A stretch of 16,028 nucleotides of DNA from Rhodospirillales bacterium. GTDB lineage: Bacteria; Pseudomonadota; Alphaproteobacteria; Rhodospirillales_A; Casp-alpha2. Made by a program: the position numbers and the translations under genes. Positions 1 through 7,630 of this stretch are shown here, piece by piece (position 1 is the first letter of the stretch; each line of letters begins with the position of its first letter). The stretch is from the NCBI GenBank assembly GCA_016763915.1, contig JAESSX010000220.1, positions 1 to 16,028 of the forward strand. The letters are read 5' to 3'. The notes beneath the pieces were generated by a model. That model had not been told where the DNA came from and searched no databases. It was given only the letters and a program-made list of their open reading frames with translations.

Positions 1-117
1 AAACAGCAAACTTTAGCTGAGGTTTCTTTGGGTAATCCAATAGTAGTATTAGATGAACCTCGCCATACTGTTACATATGACCTTACTGAGAGCTTTGCTA
101 GAACATCTGAACAACAG
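1..117. other. AT-rich foreign or chimeric end segment
   Basis: This stretch is much richer in A and T than everything after it. It interrupts the RND permease coding region, whose family-like sequence stops near base 118 and runs into unrelated residues. On the plus strand frame 1 is open across the whole segment. It reads like real protein, including the run LAEVSLGNPIVVLDEP, which loosely resembles the signature-to-Walker B stretch of ABC ATPases. Codons there are AT-ending, unlike the rest of the window. The likeliest explanation is a chimeric read or assembly join at a contig end. A recent insertion of foreign DNA cannot be excluded. The join is placed only to within about 10 bases. Confidence 0.6.
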
Positions 118-1944
118 GACCTTTTCCTCGAAGGAGCCGGCGATTTGGGTTGTGGTTTCCAGGTTATAGCCGGGCGGCGGCACGATAATGCCGAAGATCA
201 GGTTGCGGTTGCCGTCCGGCAGGTATTCCAGTTTCGGCAACAAAAGCACGGTAATGACCGCGCCGGCCCCGCACAGCCCGGCGACGAGGCTGATGGACAG
301 GACGCGGCTTGCGGTTACGCGCCGCGTGAGGGCCATGGTCAGGGCGACGAAGGCGCGGCCGAATGAGTCGATGACGGGTATGCGCCAGGGCTTTTTGACC
401 GCCGCCCCGGCGCCAGGGGCGTCACCGCCGAAGGATGCCGGGTCGCCGAGCAAACGGTTGGACAGCGCCGGCACTACGGTGATGGCGACGACCAGCGACA
501 ACATCACCGCCACCGACAACGCGACCGCGATGTCACGGAACAATTGGCCGACCTCCAGTTCCATGACCAGGATCGGAATGAACACCATGACCGTGGTCAG
601 GGCCGAAACGAACACCGCCGTCCACACCTCGCGCGCCCCGCGATAGGCGGCTTCGGAGTTGCTGGAGCCCCGTTCCCGGTGCCGGTAGATATTTTCCAGA
701 ACGACGATGGCGGCGTCCACGACCATGCCGACGGCAAAGGCGATCCCGGCCAGCGAGATCACGTTCAAGGACCGCCCCAAGGCCGCCATGGCGACGAAGG
801 CGCCGATAATGGACACTGGAATGGCTATGGAGATGACCAGCGTCGCACCGCCCGAACGCAGGAATATCAACAGGATCAGAGCCGCCAGCGAACCGCCGAT
901 GAGGATGTTCTGCTGGACCAGGTCGATGGACGAATTGATATAGGTGGTTTCGTCATAGACCTGGCGCAGGCGCAGGCCTTTGGCGGGCAGGGCGTTTTCG
1001 TTCAGCTCTTTCAAGGCCTGGCGGATGCCGCGCATGACCTCGATCACGTTGGCGCCGGTTTCGCGGACGGCGTTGAGGGCGATGGCCGGCTGGCCGTTGA
1101 AACGGATGATCTCGGTCGGGGTCTTGGAGACGAAACTGACCCTGGCGATGTCGTCGATGGTGACCCGCGCCATGCGGCCGGTGCCGGGTTCCCGGATGGA
1201 GCGGACGACCACCTTGCGGACGTCTTCCAGTGAAGAGAATTCCCCCTCGGCGCGGACCACGTAGCGGCGTTTGCCTTCTTCCACATCGCCGGCGCTCAGC
1301 GATGCGTTGGCGGCGCGCAGGGTCGCCGCGACCTTGCTTACCGTCAGGCCGTAGCGCGCCATGCGCTCAGGCTTGATGACGACCTCCATTTCCTCCACGG
1401 CGCTGCCGTAGACGTTGACGCGCGCAACCCCCTTGACCCGTTCCAGGCGGTCCTGGATGACGTCTTCGGTGAAATCGCCGAAGGTATGGATATCGGCGTC
1501 GTTGCCGTCGTTCCTGAGCAGCACGATCCAGGTAATCGGACTGTCGTCGGAACTGGCGGTGCGCATGGACGGCTTCGTCGATTCCGACGGATAGCCTTCA
1601 ACCCGGTCGAGCCGGTTGGACACCAGCAACATGGCTTCTTCCATATTGGTGCCGACGGCGAATTCCAGGGTCACCCGGGAGCGTCCGTCCTGGGACTCGC
1701 TGGTGATTTGCTCAAGCCCGCGAATACCTTTCAGGACTTCTTCCTGGCGGTTGGTGATTTCGCGTTCGATCTCCACCGGTGCCGCGCCCGGCCAGATGGT
1801 CTGTAGGCTGATGACCGGCTTGCGCACGTCCGGGGTCAGTTGAATGTGAATCTTGGTCAACGCCAGCACGCCGAACATGACCACCATCAGCACGGCGGCA
1901 ATGACGGCGACGGGACGCTCGATGGACAGGCGGATCAGGTTCAC
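49..1944 (-). CDS. RND efflux transporter permease, C-terminus missing
   Basis: This is an inner-membrane proton-driven pump subunit of the RND superfamily, which works with a periplasmic adaptor and an outer-membrane channel. It starts at GTG (1944), 6 bp after the adaptor stop. Helix TM1 is at about residues 11-29. The first periplasmic porter domain follows, and a TM2-TM6 helix block spans about 345-497. TM4 carries GMVVDAAIVVLEN with Asp410 as the likely proton-relay acid. The next position is Ala rather than the second Asp of AcrB-type pumps, as in CusA. A seventh hydrophobic segment begins near 548. Family-like sequence ends at about residue 609, near base 118. The last 22 residues, to the stop at 49, come from the AT-rich end segment. 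A full protein would be about 1,020-1,060 residues, so about 40% is missing. Substrate is unknown; the single Asp does not decide between drug and metal. Confidence 0.9.
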   Translation of the reverse strand: MNLIRLSIERPVAVIAAVLMVVMFGVLALTKIHIQLTPDVRKPVISLQTIWPGAAPVEIEREITNRQEEVLKGIRGLEQITSESQDGRSRVTLEFAVGTNMEEAMLLVSNRLDRVEGYPSESTKPSMRTASSDDSPITWIVLLRNDGNDADIHTFGDFTEDVIQDRLERVKGVARVNVYGSAVEEMEVVIKPERMARYGLTVSKVAATLRAANASLSAGDVEEGKRRYVVRAEGEFSSLEDVRKVVVRSIREPGTGRMARVTIDDIARVSFVSKTPTEIIRFNGQPAIALNAVRETGANVIEVMRGIRQALKELNENALPAKGLRLRQVYDETTYINSSIDLVQQNILIGGSLAALILLIFLRSGGATLVISIAIPVSIIGAFVAMAALGRSLNVISLAGIAFAVGMVVDAAIVVLENIYRHRERGSSNSEAAYRGAREVWTAVFVSALTTVMVFIPILVMELEVGQLFRDIAVALSVAVMLSLVVAITVVPALSNRLLGDPASFGGDAPGAGAAVKKPWRIPVIDSFGRAFVALTMALTRRVTASRVLSISLVAGLCGAGAVITVLLLPKLEYLPDGNRNLIFGIIVPPPGYNLETTTQIAGSFEEKVLLFRCSSKALSKVICNSMARFI

Positions 1945-1950
1945 CGGATA

Positions 1951-3135
1951 CTAACCCTTGGTCTGCTTATCCGGCGGGGCGTAGCCGATGGACTGTCCGG
2001 GGCGCAGTCGTTCGTTGCCGCGAACCACCACCAGGTCGCCGGGAACCAGGCCGCCGTGGACGATGAAGCGTGAACCGACGGCTTCGCCCAAGCGCACCGG
2101 GCGGATATCGGCTTTGCCTTCGCGGGCCAGATAGACCAGGGTTTTTCCTTTGCGCGAAAGGATGGCGTCCTTGTGAACCGTGACGGCGCTGGTCTGGCTG
2201 TTGGCGGGCAAATGCAGGGTGATGCTCTGGTTGTTGGCGATATTCTTTAGCCCGGCGGGCAATTCGGGGACGAAGCGGACCGTACGGGTCCGGGTTTGCG
2301 GGTTTTCATTGGGCACCACGGCGCGCACGGTGGCGGTTATCGGCGTGGTTCCGTTGACGAAGGCATTGATGCGAAGGGACGGCGACAATCCGGCAATACG
2401 GTTGGCCGGGACTTCGGCTTCGATTTCCAGGCTTTTGTCGTCGATCATGGCGACAAGGGGATCGCCGATTTTTACATAGGCGCCGACTTCTATATAGCGG
2501 CTGGAAATCACCCCGGGATAAGGGGCGCGAACCGTGGCGTAGGATAAATTGGTCGCGGTCAGTTTCATATCGGCTTTGGCGCGGGCCAGCGTGGCTTCGG
2601 CCTCGGCGGTTTCGCTTTCGGCGATGGCGACTTCCTGGCGCTTATCTTCCAGGCGGGCCTGGGAAAAGGCGGCGGATTTTTTCAACCGCTCGAGCCGCTT
2701 CATTTCCTGGCGGCGGAGCCCGGCGCGGACGGTGCGGGTCTTTAAGGCGGCCGCCTGTTTGCTGACTTCGGCTTTTTGCAGCTCAAACTGCCATTTCAAC
2801 ATATCGTTGACCAGTTCGGCGATGACGTCGCCGGCCCGGACGCGGTCGCCGACCTCGACAAGGATTCTCGCCACGGGGCCACTGGTGCGCGCGGCAACCT
2901 TGCCGGCCTGGCGGGCGACGAAGCGGCCCATGACGGGCACCGTTTGTTTCAGCGGCTGGCGGACGATGACGTCGATGCCGACCTGTACCGGGGGTCTGGC
3001 GGGTTTTTTAACCTCGGCGGCGGATGGCAAAGGGGTGGCCGCGACCGAAAGGGCGGCGAAGGCAATCAAAACCGCGCCGATCAACGACGGATGAAATCCG
3101 GGTCGCGGGAAATGGGGCCGTTTAAGGCAGTGCAC
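1951..3135 (-). CDS. RND efflux periplasmic adaptor (membrane fusion protein)
   Basis: This is the periplasmic adaptor that links the RND permease to an outer-membrane channel. The GTG start at 3135 is chosen because AAGGAGG lies 9 bases upstream. The open frame runs further to 3270, but that part crosses the operator and looks non-coding. The product is 394 residues. It has an N-terminal hydrophobic signal (SLIGAVLIAFAALSVAATP) with a likely signal peptidase I site after PSAA. A lipoyl-like half follows (VAARTSGPVARILVEVGDRV), then a long charged alpha-helical hairpin (KQAAALKTRTVRAGLRRQEM onward). The second lipoyl half contains VRAPYPGVISSRYIEVGAYV. Beta-barrel and membrane-proximal domains end in GDLVVVRGNERLRPGQ. 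No lipobox cysteine is seen. It is first in a two-gene operon with the permease. No outer-membrane channel gene is in the window. Confidence 0.92.
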   Translation of the reverse strand: MHCLKRPHFPRPGFHPSLIGAVLIAFAALSVAATPLPSAAEVKKPARPPVQVGIDVIVRQPLKQTVPVMGRFVARQAGKVAARTSGPVARILVEVGDRVRAGDVIAELVNDMLKWQFELQKAEVSKQAAALKTRTVRAGLRRQEMKRLERLKKSAAFSQARLEDKRQEVAIAESETAEAEATLARAKADMKLTATNLSYATVRAPYPGVISSRYIEVGAYVKIGDPLVAMIDDKSLEIEAEVPANRIAGLSPSLRINAFVNGTTPITATVRAVVPNENPQTRTRTVRFVPELPAGLKNIANNQSITLHLPANSQTSAVTVHKDAILSRKGKTLVYLAREGKADIRPVRLGEAVGSRFIVHGGLVPGDLVVVRGNERLRPGQSIGYAPPDKQTKG

Positions 3136-3221
3136 TGTTCGGGGCCTCCTTGGTGGTCGGGGTCTGTCTGTCCGTGCCGCCTTATAATAAGTGGGGTTTC
3201 GGCCTGGGCCGGGCAACAAAC

Positions 3222-3251
3222 TAGACTGGACCGTCCAGTCTTGGTTATAGT
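3222..3251 (+). promoter_or_regulatory. Candidate promoter of the TetR-family gene
   Basis: TAGACT (3222-3227) and TATAGT (3246-3251) are 18 bases apart. The -35 element and spacer are buried in the 19-bp palindrome, which would give autorepression. The predicted start is near 3258, about 80 nt before the ATG at 3339. The -35 matches consensus at four of six positions, so this is a weak call. Confidence 0.35.
3223..3241. promoter_or_regulatory. Perfect 19-bp palindrome, likely TetR operator
   Basis: AGACTGGACCGTCCAGTCT has two 9-bp arms that are exact reverse complements around one central base. It lies between the divergent adaptor and TetR-family genes. It overlaps the likely -35 to spacer region toward the regulator and the -10 to start region toward the adaptor. 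TetR-family repressors of RND pumps usually bind such a site and repress both directions until a ligand releases them. Binding by this regulator is inferred from position and symmetry. Confidence 0.75.
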
Positions 3252-3270
3252 AGTACCCGATTTTGTGCAA
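3244..3270 (-). promoter_or_regulatory. Candidate promoter of the adaptor-permease operon
   Basis: Read on the minus strand, TTGCAC (3270-3265) and TATAAC (3249-3244) are separated by 15 bases, which is short for sigma-70. The predicted start near 3237 would fall inside the palindromic operator, so a bound repressor would block it. The leader before the GTG at 3135 would be about 100 nt. The hexamers are good but the spacing makes this tentative. Confidence 0.35.
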
Positions 3271-3338
3271 TGAATTTGATTTTTTTTTGCGGCAGCCGGC
3301 GGTTACCGCCCCGGCCCGGAAAAAGGGGGCATCGATTA

Positions 3339-3983
3339 ATGGCGTTGGCGAAACCTCGATTGGCCGAAGGGTGTGTCAAAACCGAACCTGGTCCAAAGCG
3401 CCGGGCCATCGTCGGGGCGGCGACCGGGGTTTTTCTGGATCAGGGCTACGGCGCGGCCTCCATGGACGCCATCGCCGAGAAAGCCGGGGTTTCCAAACAG
3501 ACCGTGTACAGCCACTACGGCTCCAAGGAAGCCCTGTTCGAAGCCATTATCGAAGACAAATGCAAAGAGGTGCTGAGCGGCTTGAGCACGCCTTCGTTGA
3601 AGGTGTCCGGAGACCCCGAACCCCTGCTCAGGGACGTGGCCGAAAGTTTTCTCGTCACCGTGCTGTCGGCGCCCAGCATGGCGCTGTTCCGGGTGGTGAT
3701 CGCCGAATGCGGGCGCTTCCCGGAATTGGCCGAAGTTTTTTACCGCGCCGGTCCCGCCATCGCCATCGATAACCTGTCTCGTATCCTCGGCGAACTGGAC
3801 GAAACCGGGGCGCTCTCCGTCCCCGACCCGGCGTCCTCGGCGAGGCTGTTTTTCGCCATGCTTCGCGGCGATCTTTACATCCGCCGCCTGATGAACCTTG
3901 CCTCCGTTCCCACGAACGCCGAACGGGACGCCGTGGTCAGCCAAGCGGTGGCCGCTTTCCTCGCCGTCCACGCAGTGGCCTGA
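3339..3983 (+). CDS. TetR/AcrR-family transcriptional repressor
   Basis: This 214-residue one-component regulator probably controls the divergent efflux operon. The ATG at 3339 is preferred over the upstream in-frame ATG at 3270 because AAAGGGGG lies about 8 bases upstream and the extra 23 residues look unlike the family. The DNA-binding domain spans about residues 21-70. It includes AIVGAATGVFLDQGYGAASM, then DAIAEKAGVSKQTVYSHY as the helix-turn-helix, then GSKEALFEAII. The C-terminal ligand and dimer domain is helical, resembling the AefR-like C-terminal group (RVVIAECGRFPELAEVFYRA). Ligand is unknown. The perfect palindrome upstream is the natural operator, and a half-site copy lies ahead of the next gene. 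Confidence 0.92.
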   Translation: MALAKPRLAEGCVKTEPGPKRRAIVGAATGVFLDQGYGAASMDAIAEKAGVSKQTVYSHYGSKEALFEAIIEDKCKEVLSGLSTPSLKVSGDPEPLLRDVAESFLVTVLSAPSMALFRVVIAECGRFPELAEVFYRAGPAIAIDNLSRILGELDETGALSVPDPASSARLFFAMLRGDLYIRRLMNLASVPTNAERDAVVSQAVAAFLAVHAVA

Positions 3984-4074
3984 AAGTCTGATAAAACGAA
4001 AATCGGCATTGGCAAAGCCAGGGAGAATGCCGCAAAATAGAATTTCGAATTCCGTCCAGTTCGGCGAGAGGATC

Positions 4075-5394
4075 GTGGTAACTCAAAGCCTAAGACTATT
4101 AGCTGTAATCATTCTTATATTTTCCGCCTTAGGTTCAGGCGGCGGTTTCGCCTTGGCCGATATGGCCGGGCACGGCGGCATGGTGCGCGCCCTGGATATC
4201 TCGCCCGATGGCCGCCGGGTTTTGAGTGGCAGTTTCGATTTCACGGCGCGGCTGTGGGATTTTGCCGAACAGACCGAAATCGCCGTTCTCGATGCCCATA
4301 GCGGACCCGTGACCAGCGTCGCCTTTGTCGGTGACGCCTCACGCGCCCTGACCGCCAGCGATGACAAAACCATTATCCTGTGGGACTTGAAAGCCCTGAA
4401 ACCCCTCAAGGTATTGAAAGGTCACGAACACAAGGTGATGGGGCTGGCGGTGTCCGGCGACGGCAGGTTCGCCGCCTCTGGAAGCTGGGACAAGACGGTG
4501 CGGGTTTGGGATTTGAGCCTGGGCCGAACGGTCCGCATTCTGCGCCACACTTCGCCGGTCAATGCGGTGGTCTTCGCCGATGCCGGCCAAACCGTCGTCG
4601 CCGGCGGCCATGACGGAAAAATCCAGGTCTGGAATGCGAAAACGGGACTGTCCCGGGGCATCCTCGAAGGCCACTTCATGGGCATAACCGGGTTGAGCGT
4701 CTCCACCGACGGGCGCTGGTTGCTGTCGGCCAGCATCGACAAATCCCTGCGGCTTTGGGATCTGGTGGCGATGAAAAAGGTTCGTGAGTTCAAGAAACAC
4801 GAAGGCCAGGTGTTCGCCGCCGTCTTTTCGCCCGACGTCAAAACGGTGGTGTCGGCGGGCCGCGACGGCGTGGTCATTCAATGGGACCTGAGCAACGGCA
4901 AGCCGGTGCGGTCCATTAAAGCCCATGACGCCATTATCTGGGCGCTGGGGCTTAGCCCCGACGGGCGCTTCGTCCTGACCGGCGGCGCCGATGATTCGAT
5001 CCGGGTCTGGCACCTGGAAAGCGGCGACCGCATCGGGCTGCCGGCGGAAGGCGACACCGAACCGAAACCGTGGCTGGACAGCGATCATCCGGGCGCCTCC
5101 CTGTTCAAAAAATGCGCCCGCTGCCATTCGCTGAACGCGAACGGGATCAGGCGCTCGGTTCCACATCTGGCCGGGTTGTTCGGGCGTGCGGCCGGCTCGG
5201 TGGCGGGATATAATTATTCCCGGGCGCTGACCGGGGCCGATTTCCGGTGGAACGCAAGGACCCTGTTTCAGTTGTTCGACCAGGGTCCGGACAAATACCT
5301 GCCGGGGACCAAGATGCCGATCCAGAAAGTCTCCAACGCCGAACAACTGACCCATCTGGTCGACTACCTGCAGGAAATCACCGAGACGAATTGA
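4075..5394 (+). CDS. Periplasmic WD40 beta-propeller fused to class I cytochrome c
   Basis: The product has three parts. Residues 1-29 are a Sec signal (LLAVIILIFSALGSGGGFALA). Residues 32-315 hold seven WD40 repeats, each opening with GH, AH, RH or KH and closing with a W-D, W-N or W-H pair (for example VRVWDL), enough for one seven-bladed propeller. Residues 337-439 are a cytochrome c domain with heme motif CARCH (347-351) and a likely axial Met414 in GTKMP. Because heme is attached in the periplasm, the propeller should also be periplasmic. GTG 4075 is chosen since it places the signal peptide at the N-terminus, with GAGAGG close upstream. ATG 4027, 16 codons earlier, is an alternative with a poorly spaced AGGGAG. 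The open frame further upstream overlaps the TetR gene. The role is unknown; a redox sensor or an electron-transfer scaffold is possible. The HDAC-family gene follows after 9 bp. Confidence 0.9.
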   Translation: MVTQSLRLLAVIILIFSALGSGGGFALADMAGHGGMVRALDISPDGRRVLSGSFDFTARLWDFAEQTEIAVLDAHSGPVTSVAFVGDASRALTASDDKTIILWDLKALKPLKVLKGHEHKVMGLAVSGDGRFAASGSWDKTVRVWDLSLGRTVRILRHTSPVNAVVFADAGQTVVAGGHDGKIQVWNAKTGLSRGILEGHFMGITGLSVSTDGRWLLSASIDKSLRLWDLVAMKKVREFKKHEGQVFAAVFSPDVKTVVSAGRDGVVIQWDLSNGKPVRSIKAHDAIIWALGLSPDGRFVLTGGADDSIRVWHLESGDRIGLPAEGDTEPKPWLDSDHPGASLFKKCARCHSLNANGIRRSVPHLAGLFGRAAGSVAGYNYSRALTGADFRWNARTLFQLFDQGPDKYLPGTKMPIQKVSNAEQLTHLVDYLQEITETN

Positions 5395-5403
5395 GGGGGC
5401 TTT

Positions 5404-6333
5404 ATGACGACGCTGCTGTATTCCCATCCCGTATGTATCGAGCACGACACCGGGCACAGCCACCCCGAATGCCCGGACCGTTTGCGATCGGTGATGGCGG
5501 GGCTTGAGGTCAGCGAATTCAAAGGCCTGGAACGCCTGGAAGCGCCGATTATCGACCTCAAGGAAATCGAATTGAATCATCAGGCCCCCTACGTCAAAGA
5601 GGTGTTCGATAACATGCCCCTTGAGGGCCGGGTTTATCTCGACCCCGACACCTCCATGTCGCCGGCGTCGGGCGAAGCCTCGCGCCGTGCCGCCGGCGCC
5701 GTGTGCGACGCCATCGACAAGGTGATGTCCGGCCAGGCCGACAACGCCTTTTGCGCCGTGCGCCCGCCCGGACATCATGCGGAATCAAACCGGGCGATGG
5801 GGTTCTGCCTGTTCAATTCCATCGCCATCGGGGCCATGTACGCGCGCACCGGACACGGACTCGGGCGCGTCGCCGTTGTCGATTTCGACGTCCACCACGG
5901 CAACGGCACCCAGCATTCGTTCGAGCACGATAGCGGGCTGTTTTACGGCTCCAGCCATCAATGGCCGGCCTATCCGGGAACCGGGGCGGGGGAGGAAACC
6001 GGGGAATTCAACAATATCTGCAATTTTCCGATGTCGCCGGGCGAAGGCAGCGCCGCCTTCCGCCAGGGCTACCGGGACGACATCCTGCCGGCGTTGCGGG
6101 CTTTTAATCCCGATTTCCTACTGATTTCGGCGGGCTTCGACGCCCATGCGCGCGATCCGCTGGCGCAAATCAACCTGAAAACCGACGATTACGACTGGGT
6201 TACCGCAGAGTTGCTGTCGCTTGCCGAGGATTGCTGCGCGGGCCATGTTGTGTCATTGCTGGAAGGCGGATACGACTTGGGCGCGCTCAAGGAAAGCAGC
6301 CAGGCCCACGTGCGGGTGTTGATGCAGGCTTGA
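5404..6333 (+). CDS. Histone deacetylase / acetylpolyamine amidohydrolase family protein
   Basis: This 309-residue zinc hydrolase belongs to the arginase-deacetylase fold. It probably removes acetyl groups from a small molecule such as an acetylpolyamine, or from protein lysines. Catalytic motifs are all present. They are the His pair in RPPGHHAES (124-125), zinc ligands Asp162 and His164 in DFDVHHGNG, Asp246 in SAGFDAH, and the transition-state Tyr290 in LEGGYD. The ATG has a strong GAGGGGG upstream. The gene starts 9 bp after the WD40-cytochrome c stop, so the two are probably co-transcribed. The chemistry looks intact. The true substrate cannot be read from sequence. Confidence 0.93.
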   Translation: MTTLLYSHPVCIEHDTGHSHPECPDRLRSVMAGLEVSEFKGLERLEAPIIDLKEIELNHQAPYVKEVFDNMPLEGRVYLDPDTSMSPASGEASRRAAGAVCDAIDKVMSGQADNAFCAVRPPGHHAESNRAMGFCLFNSIAIGAMYARTGHGLGRVAVVDFDVHHGNGTQHSFEHDSGLFYGSSHQWPAYPGTGAGEETGEFNNICNFPMSPGEGSAAFRQGYRDDILPALRAFNPDFLLISAGFDAHARDPLAQINLKTDDYDWVTAELLSLAEDCCAGHVVSLLEGGYDLGALKESSQAHVRVLMQA

Positions 6334-6351
6334 AGCCGGGCGTCCAAATCC

Positions 6352-6380
6352 TTGCCTCTAATCAGGGGCGTCAGTAAAAT
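6352..6380 (+). promoter_or_regulatory. Sigma-70-like promoter of the xseB-ispA-dxs-tlyA operon
   Basis: TTGCCT (6352-6357) and TAAAAT (6375-6380) are separated by exactly 17 bases in the 73-bp gap after the HDAC-family gene. The predicted start is near 6387, giving a leader of about 20 nt that contains the AAAGGGG ribosome site of xseB. This suggests the isoprenoid genes are transcribed independently of the upstream pair. Confidence 0.6.
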
Positions 6381-6406
6381 CGCCGCCTTCATGCAAAGGG
6401 GACTTA

Positions 6407-6655
6407 ATGACCGCGAACAAGATACCCGCCGACATCCGCAAGATGAGCTTCGAGGCAGCGCTGGCGGAAATGGAAGACATCGTCCAGCGCCTGGAATCGG
6501 GGCAGGTGAAACTGGACGAAGCCATCGACGCCTATACCCGCGGCGCGCATTTGAAAGAACACTGCCAGGCCAAGCTCAAGGAGGCCCAGGTTCGGATTGA
6601 CAAGATCGTGCTCGGCCCTGGCGGCGACATCGTCTCCGAACCCGTGGGAACCTGA
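6407..6655 (+). CDS. xseB: Exodeoxyribonuclease VII small subunit
   Basis: XseB is the small subunit of exonuclease VII, which degrades single-stranded DNA from both ends as one XseA with several XseB chains. The protein is 82 residues, the normal size. It carries the family core MSFEAALAEMEDIVQRLESG, then LDEAIDAYTRGAHLKEHCQ, which forms two antiparallel helices. ATG 6407 has AAAGGGG a few bases upstream. The large subunit xseA is not in the window, as is usual for this alphaproteobacterial cluster. The stop is one base before the TTG of ispA, so translation is probably coupled. Confidence 0.96.
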   Translation: MTANKIPADIRKMSFEAALAEMEDIVQRLESGQVKLDEAIDAYTRGAHLKEHCQAKLKEAQVRIDKIVLGPGGDIVSEPVGT

Positions 6656-6656
6656 C

Positions 6657-7544
6657 TTGAAAGATCTGAAAACAGCACTTGGCGACAATGCCAGGGCGGT
6701 CAACCGCGTTCTCGATGACCTGCTGAAATTGAGCGACGGGCCGGAAAGCCGCGTCGTTGAAGCCATGCGCTATACAGCGCTCAACGGCGGCAAGCGCATC
6801 CGCCCGTTTCTGGTCACCGCGTCCGCCGAGTTGTTCAACGTCGACAAGGGCCAGGCCTTGCGGGTCGCCGCGGCGGTTGAAATGATTCACTGTTATTCGC
6901 TGATCCACGACGACCTGCCGGCGATGGATGACGACGACCTGCGCCGGGGCCATCCGACATGCCATATCCAGTTTGACGAGGCGACCGCCATCCTGGCCGG
7001 CGACGCCCTGCTGACCAAGGCTTTCGAGGTCGTCGCCGACGAAAAAACCCATGCCAGTTCCACGGTGCGCGCGGATTTGGTCATGGCGCTGGCGAAGGCG
7101 TCCAGGGACGCCGGCATGGTCGGCGGCCAGATGCTCGACCTGGTGGCCGAGGACCACGAGTTGAACATGCCCGAAGTTACCCGCCTGCAGCGCATGAAGA
7201 CCGGCGCCCTGATTGCGGTGTCCTGCGAGGCCGGGGCCATTCTGGGCAAGGCCTCGGAAAACGCTCATCATGTGCTGCACACCTATGCCCACGATGTCGG
7301 TCTGGCGTTCCAGATTGCCGACGATCTGCTGGACGTGGAAGGCGACGAAAAGGAAGTCGGCAAGAAAACCGGAAAAGACGCCGCCGCCGGAAAAGCGACG
7401 TTCGTGTCGCTGCTGGGCGTGGAGCGGGCCCGCGAGCAGGCCCGGCTCCTGGCCGAACAGGCGGCATCGCACCTTGATATTTTCGAAAAAAAGGGCAAGT
7501 TACTTAAAGACTTGGCTTATTTTGTGGTAAACAGGTCCACATAA
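6657..7544 (+). CDS. ispA: Polyprenyl (farnesyl) diphosphate synthase
   Basis: This trans-prenyltransferase condenses isopentenyl diphosphate with dimethylallyl and geranyl diphosphate to make farnesyl diphosphate, the precursor of quinone tails, hopanoids and undecaprenol. The TTG at 6657 gives the usual N-terminus ([20 protein letters not shown]) and a 295-residue product. Open frame upstream lies inside xseB. GGKRIRP at residues 44-50 binds diphosphate. The first Asp-rich motif is [10 protein letters not shown] (85-94) and the second is DDLLD (222-226). The ribosome site is poor, so coupling to xseB is likely. Chain length (C10, C15 or C20) is not decided by the visible motifs alone, but position in this operon favours farnesyl. 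Confidence 0.94.
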   Translation: MKDLKTALGDNARAVNRVLDDLLKLSDGPESRVVEAMRYTALNGGKRIRPFLVTASAELFNVDKGQALRVAAAVEMIHCYSLIHDDLPAMDDDDLRRGHPTCHIQFDEATAILAGDALLTKAFEVVADEKTHASSTVRADLVMALAKASRDAGMVGGQMLDLVAEDHELNMPEVTRLQRMKTGALIAVSCEAGAILGKASENAHHVLHTYAHDVGLAFQIADDLLDVEGDEKEVGKKTGKDAAAGKATFVSLLGVERAREQARLLAEQAASHLDIFEKKGKLLKDLAYFVVNRST

Positions 7545-7573
7545 CATCGACAATTGAGACAACAGGAAAGTTA

Positions 7574-7598
7574 CGGCGGCTGGGACGACAAGCCGCCG
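7574..7598 (+). promoter_or_regulatory. GC-rich hairpin in the ispA-dxs spacer
   Basis: CGGCGGCT and AGCCGCCG form an 8-bp perfect stem with a 9-base loop, centred in the 86-bp gap before dxs. No U-run follows, so it is not an intrinsic terminator. It could be an mRNA stability or translation-control element. Function is inferred from position only. Confidence 0.4.
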
Positions 7599-7630
7599 CC
7601 AGCTTGTTGGGTTGGGGAAGGGCGAACATC

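Noticed and set aside
1..117. Calling the end segment an ABC transporter gene fragment
   Set aside because: Only about 16 residues resemble the signature-to-Walker B region, and the sequence after LDEP does not follow the family. This is too little to name a gene.
3136..3270. Extended N-terminus of the efflux adaptor from 3270
   Set aside because: The extra 45 residues read through the operator and promoter region, and a strong AAGGAGG lies ahead of the GTG at 3135.
4339..5778. Long minus-strand open frame of 479 codons opposite the WD40-cytochrome c and HDAC-family genes
   Set aside because: It is antisense to two clear genes, rich in His, Gly, Arg and Gln as expected from GC-rich shadow frames, and shows no domain.
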